DNA from: Prosthecobacter gellanilyticus
GTDB lineage: Bacteria; Verrucomicrobiota; Verrucomicrobiia; Verrucomicrobiales; Verrucomicrobiaceae
Direction: 5' to 3'
DNA: 43,666 bases
Assembly (NCBI RefSeq): GCF_007992435.1
Contig: NZ_BKAG01000056.1
Location: 1 to 43,666, forward strand
Part shown: piece by piece, positions 15,719-23,260 of the stretch
Numbering within the stretch: the stretch's first letter is position 1
How the letters are laid out: each line of letters starts with the position of its first letter
Made by a program: the position numbers and the translations under genes
Notes under the pieces: generated by a model
The model's database searches: none
The model's input: the letters and a program-made list of their open reading frames with translations, nothing else
Told to the model about the DNA's origin: nothing

Positions 15719-16693
15719 GTGCTTACTTCTGACTTCGACTATCATCTTCCGCCTGAACTCATCGCCAGCGAGCCGCTGACAGATCGTGCAGCTTCGCGGA
15801 TGCTGGTGGTGCATCGGGAGAGCGGGGAGATTGAGCATCGCTCCTTTCGTGAGCTGCCGGGGTATCTGCGCGCGGATGATCTGCTGGTGCTGAACAACAC
15901 GCGGGTGGTGCCAGCGCGGTTCTTTTCCAATGACGGCAGTCGTGAGGTGCTGCGGCTGGAGCCGATCTCTCCGCTGCGCTGGCGCTGCATGGTGAAACCG
16001 GGGAAGAAGTTCAAGATCGGGCACATGGTGCAGATCGGTGAATCGAACGGGACGGTGCGTGAGATCCTCGAGAATGGGGAGCGCATCATCGAATGGGACT
16101 CGCTGGTTGACGAAAATGTGCACGGGCATCTGGCGCTGCCGCATTACATGGGGCGTGATGACCAGCCTGCGGATCGGGAGCGTTACCAAACCGTTTTCGC
16201 GCAGTCAGCAGGAGCCATTGCAGCACCGACAGCGGGGCTGCATTTCACGCCGCAGATGCTCAGCACGCTGCCGCATGCTTTTGTAACCTTGCATGTGGGG
16301 GTGGGAACGTTTCAACCGGTGAAGGTGGAGAAGCTCAGCGAGCATCAGATGCACTCGGAGGTGTATGAAGTGGGTGTCGAAACCTCAAAACGCATCAGTA
16401 ACGCTAAACGCGTTATCGCCGTGGGCACGACCTCCATGCGCACGCTGGAGACGGTGGCGCGGGACCATGGAAAAGTAGTGCCTGCGTCAGGTAGCACGGA
16501 CATCTTCATTTATCCCGGATTTCAGTTCCGGGTGGTGGGGGCACTGCTGACGAATTTCCATCTGCCAAAGTCCACGCTGATGATGCTGGTGAGTGCCTTT
16601 GCGGGACGTGACCTGATCATGAAAGCGTATACAGAAGCGATACGTGAGCGTTACCGATTTTACAGTTACGGGGACTGCATGCTGATTGTGTGA
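15719..16693 (+). CDS. queA: S-adenosylmethionine:tRNA ribosyltransferase-isomerase
   Basis: 324-residue enzyme that transfers and isomerises the ribosyl group of SAM onto preQ1-tRNA, making epoxyqueuosine in the queuosine pathway. Recognised by TSDFDYHLPPELIA at the start, LLVLNNTRVVPARF, the AGLHFT block in APTAGLHFTPQ, HVGVGTFQPV and the end segment TDIFIYPGF plus LLTNFHLPKSTL. No ATG lies in the right place; GTG at 15719 gives VLTSDFDYHLP, which matches the family N-terminus. The longer open frame from 15374 runs into the divergent esterase gene and is not used. No tgt gene is adjacent. Full family length. Confidence 0.93.
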   Translation: MLTSDFDYHLPPELIASEPLTDRAASRMLVVHRESGEIEHRSFRELPGYLRADDLLVLNNTRVVPARFFSNDGSREVLRLEPISPLRWRCMVKPGKKFKIGHMVQIGESNGTVREILENGERIIEWDSLVDENVHGHLALPHYMGRDDQPADRERYQTVFAQSAGAIAAPTAGLHFTPQMLSTLPHAFVTLHVGVGTFQPVKVEKLSEHQMHSEVYEVGVETSKRISNAKRVIAVGTTSMRTLETVARDHGKVVPASGSTDIFIYPGFQFRVVGALLTNFHLPKSTLMMLVSAFAGRDLIMKAYTEAIRERYRFYSYGDCMLIV

Positions 16694-16706
16694 ATAAGTT
16701 ATTCAC
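16690..16706. repeat. Small hairpin over the queA stop codon
   Basis: Arms GTGAATA and TATTCAC (7 bp, 3-nt loop) include the queA TGA stop. No U-tract follows. It may weakly stabilise the 3' end of the message. Confidence 0.3.
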
Positions 16707-16768
16707 AGTTCGGTGTAGCCCGGAATGAAGTCCTTGATGGATTCGATACTCAAAAGGACTCCTTAGCG

Positions 16769-16790
16769 CCACCCCATCGGAATGGGGTGG
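16769..16790. repeat. Perfect 9-bp palindrome between convergent genes
   Basis: CCACCCCAT and ATGGGGTGG pair around a CGGA loop in the gap between queA and the convergent FHA-cyclase gene. A further 7-bp pair (AGTCCTT at 16729 and AAGGACT ending 16760) lies just upstream. Placement between convergent stops suits a bidirectional transcription end, but there is no T-run. Confidence 0.4.
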
Positions 16791-16795
16791 TACGT

Positions 16796-17716
16796 TCAAG
16801 CAAGCACGGGATTGCTCTCGACCAGGGCGTAGACCTCGACGGGGTCGGGCTGGCCTTTGACGGGATGCACGCCGACGTTTTTGTAATCGGCCAGGCCATC
16901 GGGCCAGCCTTCGACGAAGGCGGCTCCGGCGAGGACCGGGACCTGGAGCTTGCGGGTGAGGCTCTCGATACGGAAGGTGACGTTCACAGCTTCGCCGACG
17001 GCGGTGTTCACGCCGCGGCCCATGGCACCGAGGGCCACGTCCCCGATGTTCAGGCCGATGTGGCAATGGACTTCGAGATTGCGAACTTCCTTGAGCTGCT
17101 TCCGCACGGGTGAGTCGCTGGCTTCGGGGCCGCTGAGCAGTCGAGCGGCTTCGGTGGCACGGACACGCACTTCCAGGCTGTCGCCCGCCCAATAAGCGAA
17201 GACGCCATCGCCAATGAACTTGTCGATGATGGCACCACGAGATTTGAGCACCTGCTCACACTGAGCATACCATTCGCGCAGCATGGCGGCGACTTCCTCC
17301 GCACTGAGCTGGGCGGAGATGCTGGTGAAATTTCGCAGATCGCCGACGAGCAGCGTGGCTCTCACGGTCTTCACCGGGAGGGCCACGGTGTGCAGCATGC
17401 TGTTACCACTCACGGACTGGCCGGTGTGGTCACCATCGTCCGTTTCAAAAGTAAAAAGGCAGGTGCCGAGCTGGATGCGGTCTCCATGACGCAGCGCACG
17501 TGCGGTGGTCACAGCCACGTCATTGACGAAGCTGCCGTTCGCGCTGCCGAGGTCAGAAACCCAGTAGAGGGTGCCATCACGACGCACGGTGGCGTGCTGA
17601 CGCGACACCCCTCCATCCTGGAGGCGGATGGTCGCGTCCGGGCTGCGCCCCAGGAGGTTGAAGTCCGCGAGCGCGTACTCCACTCCCTTGTCATGCTGTC
17701 TCAAATAGGCGGCCAT
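16796..17716 (-). CDS. FHA domain-class III adenylate/guanylate cyclase fusion
   Basis: 306-residue soluble signalling protein. The FHA phosphothreonine-binding domain (about residues 10-95) shows GRSPDATI, the GVSRQHATV block and LGSANGSFVND. The class III cyclase domain (about 120-300) has metal-binding D126 in VGDLRNFTSIS and D170 in KFIGDGVFAYW, with a Lys (K166) in the base-recognition position and N and R in VNVTFRIE for the transition state. A complete catalytic set suggests cAMP synthesis rather than a degenerate domain. The FHA part would couple activity to Ser/Thr phosphorylation. No transmembrane segment. ATG at 17716 is chosen; the upstream start at 17740 is TTG and poor. No kinase is adjacent. 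Confidence 0.88.
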   Translation of the reverse strand: MAAYLRQHDKGVEYALADFNLLGRSPDATIRLQDGGVSRQHATVRRDGTLYWVSDLGSANGSFVNDVAVTTARALRHGDRIQLGTCLFTFETDDGDHTGQSVSGNSMLHTVALPVKTVRATLLVGDLRNFTSISAQLSAEEVAAMLREWYAQCEQVLKSRGAIIDKFIGDGVFAYWAGDSLEVRVRATEAARLLSGPEASDSPVRKQLKEVRNLEVHCHIGLNIGDVALGAMGRGVNTAVGEAVNVTFRIESLTRKLQVPVLAGAAFVEGWPDGLADYKNVGVHPVKGQPDPVEVYALVESNPVLA

Positions 17717-17891
17717 TGTTTGTTTTCTATGTTTTTTCAAGCAACTGCCACGCCGGAAGTCAAGCCTCCCGCGAAGAAGTTTTCTGAAATGAACACTCTG
17801 CGATAGAACGCCACCGGACGGCTTCTGTGTGCAGTAAAGATGCAGAGCGCCGGGCTTGCGCGGCGGAGAGTGCTCACGATCATGGAGTCAC

Positions 17892-19373
17892 ATGCCTGCC
17901 AACGCCTACGACCAGCTCTGCGACCATGTGCGCGAGGTTTCCCTCCTCACCTCCACTGAATCCACTCTTTCCTGGGATCAAGAAACCTACATGCCAGCGA
18001 AGGCGCTGGCCTTCCGCGCGAGACAGATGTCCTGGCTCAGCGGCAAGGCGCATGCGCAGGCGACAGGACGCATGATGCAAAAGCTGCTGGTGCAGGCCAG
18101 CGAGTCCAAGCTGAATGATGCGAAGCAGGCCGCAAATGTGCGCGTGATGACAGAGGAGCATGAGCGCAATGCGAAGATCCCGAACCGTCTCGTCATTGAG
18201 GAAAGTGAACTGACCGCGCATGCCAAGCATGCGTGGGTGGAGGCGCGGAAGAAGTCTGATTTTTCCGGCTTCGCACCGCATCTGGAGAAGCTGCTGGGCA
18301 TCGCCCGGCGCAAGGCAGACCTCTGGGGTTATGCGGATGAACCGTATGATGCGCTGCTGCACACGTATGAGCGCGGCACACGCACGCGTGAGGTGGCGGC
18401 GCTCTTTTCGAAGCTGAAGCCGGAGCTCACCGAGATCGCGCGAGCGGCGGTGGCACGTGGCAAGCGTGTGAAGCCCAATCTTCTGCGCGGCAACTATCCG
18501 GTGGCGAAGCAGCAACAGCTGAATGCAGAGATCGCCGCGAGCATCGGCTTTGATTTTGAGGCGGGCCGCATCGACACCACGGCGCATCCTTTCTGCACCA
18601 CGCTGGGTCCGCGCGACATCCGCCTGACCACACGCTATGATGAGAAGGATTTCACTTCATCACTCTTCGGTGTGCTGCATGAGAGCGGCCACGGTTTGTA
18701 TGAGCAGGGTCTGCCGGAAGATGATTTCGGACTGCCATCCGGGCGTGCGTGCTCGCTGGGCATTCACGAGTCGCAAAGCCGTCTGTGGGAGAATCATGTG
18801 GGACGCTCGACGAGCTTCTGGCAGAAGTGGCTGCCGCGTGCGGCGGAGATCTTTCCGAACCTGCGGAAGATCAAGCTGGAGGACTTCATGGCCACGATCA
18901 ACCGCTCCGAATATTCCTTCATCCGCGTGGAGGCTGACGAGGCAACTTATGATCTGCACATCCTCCTGCGTTTTGAGATCGAGCGCCGCATGGTGAATGG
19001 AGATCTGCCGGTCGCGGATGTCCCGGAGGCCTGGAATGCGCTCTTCACGGAGATGTTTGGCATGACGCCGCCAGATGCGGCGCATGGCTGCCTGCAGGAC
19101 ATTCACTGGAGCATGGGCGGGCTGGGCTACTTCGCCACTTACACGCTGGGGAATCTGAATGCGGCGCAGCTCTTTGCGACCGCGAGGAAGCAAAAGCGCA
19201 TCGCGGCAGGCATCGAAAAGGCGGACTACGCACCCCTGCTGGCCTGGCTGCGGAACAACGTGCACTCCCTGGGTGGCGCCACGTTGCCCGGAGACATCAT
19301 GCAGCACGCCACCGGCAAGGCCACGGATGCGCGGCACCACCTGAAGCATCTGCGCGAGCGGTTTGTGGGGTGA
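17892..19373 (+). CDS. M32-family metallocarboxypeptidase
   Basis: 493-residue zinc carboxypeptidase (thermostable carboxypeptidase 1/Taq family), trimming amino acids from peptide C-termini in the cytoplasm. The zinc-binding HExxH is H263-E-S-G-H267 in LHESGHGLYEQG, followed by the family block GIHESQSRLWENHVGRS and later RVEADEATYDLHI. The N-terminus STLSWDQETYMP also matches the family. ATG at 17892 is preferred to the longer frame from 17856, which adds a non-family tail. Full length, no defect seen. Not obviously linked to its neighbours. Confidence 0.93.
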   Translation: MPANAYDQLCDHVREVSLLTSTESTLSWDQETYMPAKALAFRARQMSWLSGKAHAQATGRMMQKLLVQASESKLNDAKQAANVRVMTEEHERNAKIPNRLVIEESELTAHAKHAWVEARKKSDFSGFAPHLEKLLGIARRKADLWGYADEPYDALLHTYERGTRTREVAALFSKLKPELTEIARAAVARGKRVKPNLLRGNYPVAKQQQLNAEIAASIGFDFEAGRIDTTAHPFCTTLGPRDIRLTTRYDEKDFTSSLFGVLHESGHGLYEQGLPEDDFGLPSGRACSLGIHESQSRLWENHVGRSTSFWQKWLPRAAEIFPNLRKIKLEDFMATINRSEYSFIRVEADEATYDLHILLRFEIERRMVNGDLPVADVPEAWNALFTEMFGMTPPDAAHGCLQDIHWSMGGLGYFATYTLGNLNAAQLFATARKQKRIAAGIEKADYAPLLAWLRNNVHSLGGATLPGDIMQHATGKATDARHHLKHLRERFVG

Positions 19374-19447
19374 CGTGATGAAGTGATGAGGCCCTCAGGG
19401 CTTGACGCGGCGGGGGAACTGCCTTGATGGTGAGGGGTCTTTTCACC

Positions 19448-20029
19448 ATGCCCAAGCCACCGCCCGTCGCGCGCCAAAATCGTCACAGCTCACCCTCCGC
19501 GGGAATGCCGCATCTTTATGAGGAGGGGGATCTGCCGGGACTGCTCGCAGACAGGCCTGATCCGCTCATTCTGATCCTGGACTGCATCCAGGATCCGCAC
19601 AATCTCGGGGCCTGCCTGCGCACGGCCGATGCGGCGGGTTGCGCCTGCGTGATCATGCCGAAGGACAAATCATGCCAGGTCACGGAAACGGTGGTGCGTG
19701 TGTCCTGCGGTGGCGCACACAGCGTGCCGCTGGTGCGGGTCACGAACCTCGCCCGCGCCATGGAACGGCTGAAGGAGCTCGGCGTGTGGATCGTCGGCAC
19801 GGCGGATGAAACCACGCAGTCTCTCTACGACATCGATCTCAAGGGCCCCATCGCCATCGTGGTGGGAGCGGAAGGTGAAGGCATGCGACGTCTGACAGGC
19901 GAGCTGTGTGATTTCCAGGCGCGCATCCCTATGGCGAGCAGCGGCCGAGTGCCTTGTCTGAACGTCTCCGTGGCCACGGGTGTGAGCCTGTTTGAAGCCG
20001 TGCGGCAGCGGAAGGCAGCGAAGAAGTGA
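19448..20029 (+). CDS. SpoU/TrmH-family RNA 2'-O-methyltransferase, RlmB-like catalytic domain only
   Basis: 193-residue SPOUT methyltransferase. Motif 1 is QDPHNLGACLRTADAAG (N52, R58), motif 2 VVGAEGEGMRRL, and motif 3 CLNVSVATGVSLFEAVRQR. The order matches RlmB, which methylates G2251 of 23S rRNA, and LRTADAAG, RVTNLARAM and VATGVSLFEAVRQR are close to that subgroup. The usual N-terminal L30e-like substrate-recognition domain is missing: only about 40 residues precede motif 1. The active-site loop reads MASSGRVPCLNVS, two residues longer than the usual MxGxVxSLNVS and with Cys in place of the Ser before LNVS. The target RNA is therefore uncertain. The start could also be 19424. Confidence 0.85.
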   Translation: MPKPPPVARQNRHSSPSAGMPHLYEEGDLPGLLADRPDPLILILDCIQDPHNLGACLRTADAAGCACVIMPKDKSCQVTETVVRVSCGGAHSVPLVRVTNLARAMERLKELGVWIVGTADETTQSLYDIDLKGPIAIVVGAEGEGMRRLTGELCDFQARIPMASSGRVPCLNVSVATGVSLFEAVRQRKAAKK

Positions 20030-20033
20030 CGCT

Positions 20034-21251
20034 TTACTCCCCCTCGCCGGTGGTCGGGGGGGACACCAGGGTGACCCAGCCAGGGACGACGACCTCGGCG
20101 ATCCATGCCTGATCGTGACTGACGGCTTTCTCGGGATACGAGAGCTTCACAGTGAGAGGCAGAGGATCTGAGCCTGAGGATGAAAGCCAGGTGGCAATCT
20201 GACGGCCCAGGTCACTGGTGGTGGGCACGTAACCATAGACGGGGGCGGCGGTGGGATTTTCCGCCGGCACGAAGCGCACGCAGCTGAGCGTCCTGGCATC
20301 ACTGAAGGAGCCGCTGAAGTGATCACCCGCAAAGGCCAGCACACGCATGAGCACGGGCTTCGTGGGGCGGGTCTGGCGCATCTGCTCCCACTCGAGATCA
20401 CCGAGGGCCACAAAGCTGGCCCAATCAACACGCGGACCTTCAGGCGTGGTCATCACGGCGGCGAACTTGCGGGTGCCGTCTGTCAACACGACACGGAACT
20501 CGGCAAAGTCACTGCGCAGGCTTTGCGGATGGCGCTCGACGTGGCTGTAGGAGAGAGCGCCGACCTGATGCTTCTGATAGTAGGCACGCATGGCGGGCTC
20601 CACACGCACAGCGTCATGCACGAGGGCCAGCTTTTCATCCACCGTGGGAGCCTTGAGAAACGACTCCAGGGCGCCTTGAGATTCATCCGCCGGCCTTGGC
20701 GTGGTATCCGTGGCGGAACGGAAGGTGATCCGCATGGGAGACGAAGGACTGGCAGCGTGGGAGGGTCCAGCAGGCGCTGGCACAGCCGAGGCGACCGGGC
20801 GCGGCTGCGATTGGACAGCGGCCTCCGTCTTGGCCATGACGGACGCTGAAGCGGGAGACTCAGCCACATCGGCAGAGGTCTCCTCAGGCTGGCTGCGTGG
20901 AGACGTGAAATGCATGACCGCGAGACCGATCACGAGGGCGACGACACACACGGCACCCACCATGAACTGCCTGCGGGTGCGGATCAGCTCAGGGTCCAGG
21001 CACATGCGCTCAAAGGCATCACCCGGGAAATTGCTGGCCTCATGACTGACCTCGGCCTTGAAGGGAATGCTGTCCGTGGGCGGAGTCGGTGCCATGAGCA
21101 GCGCCTTGTGCTTCACCCGGGAGGTGCGGCCTGCGAACTGCAGCATGATGGACTGCCCGCACTTCGGGCAGGGACGCGAGCGCGTGACCGCCGTCACCTG
21201 GATTTCGACAGGCGTCTCACAGTGAGGACATGTGACTTGGGCGGCAGGCAT
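20034..21251 (-). CDS. Zinc-ribbon, single-pass membrane protein of unknown function
   Basis: 405 residues. The first 40 form a zinc ribbon with C8-C11 (CPHC) and C28-C31 (CPKC), a layout common to regulatory or MJ0042-type N-terminal ribbons. A single transmembrane helix sits at about residues 96-114, so the ribbon is cytoplasmic and the C-terminal half external. After the helix comes a Ser/Pro/Ala-rich linker and then a beta-rich domain (about 190-405) that I do not recognise. It converges on the methyltransferase gene with a 4-bp gap. Function unknown; envelope sensing is a guess from topology. Confidence 0.75.
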   Translation of the reverse strand: MPAAQVTCPHCETPVEIQVTAVTRSRPCPKCGQSIMLQFAGRTSRVKHKALLMAPTPPTDSIPFKAEVSHEASNFPGDAFERMCLDPELIRTRRQFMVGAVCVVALVIGLAVMHFTSPRSQPEETSADVAESPASASVMAKTEAAVQSQPRPVASAVPAPAGPSHAASPSSPMRITFRSATDTTPRPADESQGALESFLKAPTVDEKLALVHDAVRVEPAMRAYYQKHQVGALSYSHVERHPQSLRSDFAEFRVVLTDGTRKFAAVMTTPEGPRVDWASFVALGDLEWEQMRQTRPTKPVLMRVLAFAGDHFSGSFSDARTLSCVRFVPAENPTAAPVYGYVPTTSDLGRQIATWLSSSGSDPLPLTVKLSYPEKAVSHDQAWIAEVVVPGWVTLVSPPTTGEGE

Positions 21252-21388
21252 TCGTCAGGGGGACAACGAACAGCTACCATGCCAAAAAAGGGCCCAACTG
21301 GCAAGAGACGAGGTTAAAAGGTTTGTCAGGGACATCCCGGCAACACGCCCGTCAGCAGGCCTACAAACTTCTTACGAAGGTGGCTGCT

Positions 21389-22330
21389 TTAGCGGGACTC
21401 GCCCAGCGTCGTCAGTTCGCGATCCGTGAGCAGCAGGGTGAAGCCCTGTTTCGCAGCCGCGCTGAATGCCGCGGGATAAATATCCTTTGATTTCGGGTAG
21501 TCGATGACAAGCACCCGTTTTCCAGAAGGTTGCAGCTTCTGCAGGAAGCTCATGACATAGCGCGACTGCGCCGCCGTGGTCAGCTTTTTGCCAGCCACGA
21601 ACAGATCCTCCACCCCGATGGCGCTGATGAGTTCGCGGTAATCGGCATGATCGAGCAACTGAGAGGCATTCTGCGGAATGACCAGGAAACCGGGACGCTT
21701 GGCACGCGCACGTCTGGCGATGGTGCCCACCCAGGCGATCATATCTCGGCGATAGGTGGCACCCGTCTCGGGATTTCGACGGTCATCAATCCAGTCCTTT
21801 TTCGCCGCGTCGTATTCGTAAAACTCAAAGGCGTCCACGATGTCGAGATAGATGCCGTCAAAGCCCTGGGCGACGATCTGGTCCACGTAGGGCAGCATGA
21901 TCTGCTGCCAGGCCGGCTGCCAGTAGCGCACGCGGTAATTACCCTCCCAATCCGGATTTTCGATATTCAGGAAAGCGGGCGCGCCAGCATCTGGCTTGCC
22001 GTCTTTGTTCGCATCCCAGGACTTCTGCCAGTAGGGGCGGTAGTCCTCGGCCTCGCCAATCGAGAGATAGGCGACGATCCGGCGGCCGCTTTTGCCACGA
22101 CGGATCGTTTCAAGCTCTGCGGAGGTCCATGCACCACCCGGCTGCGTCTGGTAGGACGCATCGAGCACGATGAGGTCGCGACCACTGGCGGCGAGCTTTT
22201 GCACCACAAAAGCACGATTCGCCGCCAGACGATCCGCCTGCAGGACATAGGCGAAGGACTTTGGTGACCACACTTGGGCCTCCGCATGAAAGCAGAAGAC
22301 AAGCAGACAGCAGGCGATGATGAACTTCAT
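21389..22330 (-). CDS. MJ1477/TM1410-type putative glycoside hydrolase (GH114-like)
   Basis: 313-residue secreted TIM-barrel protein with signal peptide MKFIIACCLLVFCFHAEA. Visible blocks are the strand DLIVLDASYQ, RRIVAYLSIGEAEDYRPYW, the strand-end acidic block GFDGIYLDIVDAFE and VIPQNASQLL. These are characteristic of the endo-alpha-1,4-polygalactosaminidase-related family, whose candidate catalytic acids are the Asp residues in LDAS and YLDIVD and the Glu in IGEAEDY. A role in cleaving exopolysaccharide is plausible. It lies 43 bp downstream of the LamG-like gene on the same strand and is probably co-transcribed. Confidence 0.85.
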   Translation of the reverse strand: MKFIIACCLLVFCFHAEAQVWSPKSFAYVLQADRLAANRAFVVQKLAASGRDLIVLDASYQTQPGGAWTSAELETIRRGKSGRRIVAYLSIGEAEDYRPYWQKSWDANKDGKPDAGAPAFLNIENPDWEGNYRVRYWQPAWQQIMLPYVDQIVAQGFDGIYLDIVDAFEFYEYDAAKKDWIDDRRNPETGATYRRDMIAWVGTIARRARAKRPGFLVIPQNASQLLDHADYRELISAIGVEDLFVAGKKLTTAAQSRYVMSFLQKLQPSGKRVLVIDYPKSKDIYPAAFSAAAKQGFTLLLTDRELTTLGESR

Positions 22331-22373
22331 GGTTAAGTGAGCCAGGGCAGGTTAAGCCAGGCCGCCCATAGTG

Positions 22374-23117
22374 TCATTCCACCTTCGAACTGGCACTCTT
22401 TTTCTTCCCGACGGTCACGGGGGTGAGCTTGGGCAAGGAATCCCGCTTCGCGGCCCATCCTGCCTGGGCTTCGGGTTTGATGGACCAGAGGGTCACGTTG
22501 TCGAGTTCAGCCACGCCGTCTTTGGGTCCCGCGATGCCGAGACCGGAGCCACCTTTCTCCGCCGGCTTGGCAAAGCCGGGATGCTTCGCGTAAAGCGTGG
22601 GGCCATCAGCGAACTGGATGACGAACTCATCGCCCTTCATCTCGGCGAGGGCGTGATACCACTTCCCGGGCTCATACTTGAGCTCCTTGGATTCAGCGAC
22701 CTTCAGTGATTCGCCATCGGCGAGCATTTCTGCACCGTCTTTGGTTAGGCGGAGGCGGCAGACATGATGACCGAACTCCATGAAGGGCACGATGGCGGTC
22801 TCGCTGCCACCGGTGAAGCGCACCGAAAACTGCGCGATGAACTGCGGCGGTGTGACCGGCGCGGAGATGCGCGGCTCGTAGCCGAAGTGGTCTTTCTTCC
22901 TGGCCTGGAACTCGGGCGTGGAGGGTTTGCCGCGGAGGACACCCTCTTCAACGGACCATTGTGTGCCCTGACGTGCGCCCCAATGCTGGCGGTTGATGGG
23001 GCCTGGCTTCGAGAAGTCATCCTGCATGACGATCTGGTCAGGCTGGGCGAGCAGAGGTTTTAATTCGGCGCCTTGGGAGAGGCTGGCGGCACTGAGAATG
23101 GAAAGGATGAGACGCAT
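22374..23117 (-). CDS. Secreted concanavalin-like (LamG/DUF1080-type) protein
   Basis: 247-residue exported protein. A short signal peptide (MRLILSILSAASLSQG) leads into a beta-sandwich of the type found in 3-keto-disaccharide hydrolases and LamG domains: QDDFSKPGPINRQHWG, a middle strand set with FSVRFTGGSETAIV and MEFGHHVCRLRL, and the late YEPGKWYHALAEMKGDEF. No catalytic acids can be assigned, so carbohydrate binding or an unusual hydrolase are both possible. ATG at 23117 begins the signal peptide. Followed within 43 bp by the GH114-like gene, which supports a shared glycan target. Confidence 0.7.
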   Translation of the reverse strand: MRLILSILSAASLSQGAELKPLLAQPDQIVMQDDFSKPGPINRQHWGARQGTQWSVEEGVLRGKPSTPEFQARKKDHFGYEPRISAPVTPPQFIAQFSVRFTGGSETAIVPFMEFGHHVCRLRLTKDGAEMLADGESLKVAESKELKYEPGKWYHALAEMKGDEFVIQFADGPTLYAKHPGFAKPAEKGGSGLGIAGPKDGVAELDNVTLWSIKPEAQAGWAAKRDSLPKLTPVTVGKKKSASSKVE

Positions 23118-23190
23118 GCGTGCACTTGGAACGACGAACAATGAGTGAAATTGCGTTGTTCTTGGTCACCATAATTCCCAAACCAATTTT

Positions 23191-23251
23191 GGTAGAAAAA
23201 TTTAGGGGTAGAAAGATTTCAGAAAATTTTTCTACCCTTAATCTTTCTACC
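23191..23251. repeat. 61-nt nested palindromic element (GGTAGAAA type)
   Basis: Four related arms in order A-B-A'-B': A GGTAGAAAAATTT (23191-23203), B GGTAGAAAGATTT (23207-23219), A' AAATTTTTCTACC (23224-23236), B' AATCTTTCTACC (23240-23251). A is perfectly complementary to A' and B to B' (12 bp), which would cross as a pseudoknot. Nested pairing is also possible: B with A' gives a 14-bp stem with one G-U and a 4-nt loop, and A with B' an outer stem with one mismatch. It lies between the stop of the DUF4175-like gene and the start of the LamG-like gene. Confidence 0.7.
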
Positions 23252-23260
23252 AAACCTCAT

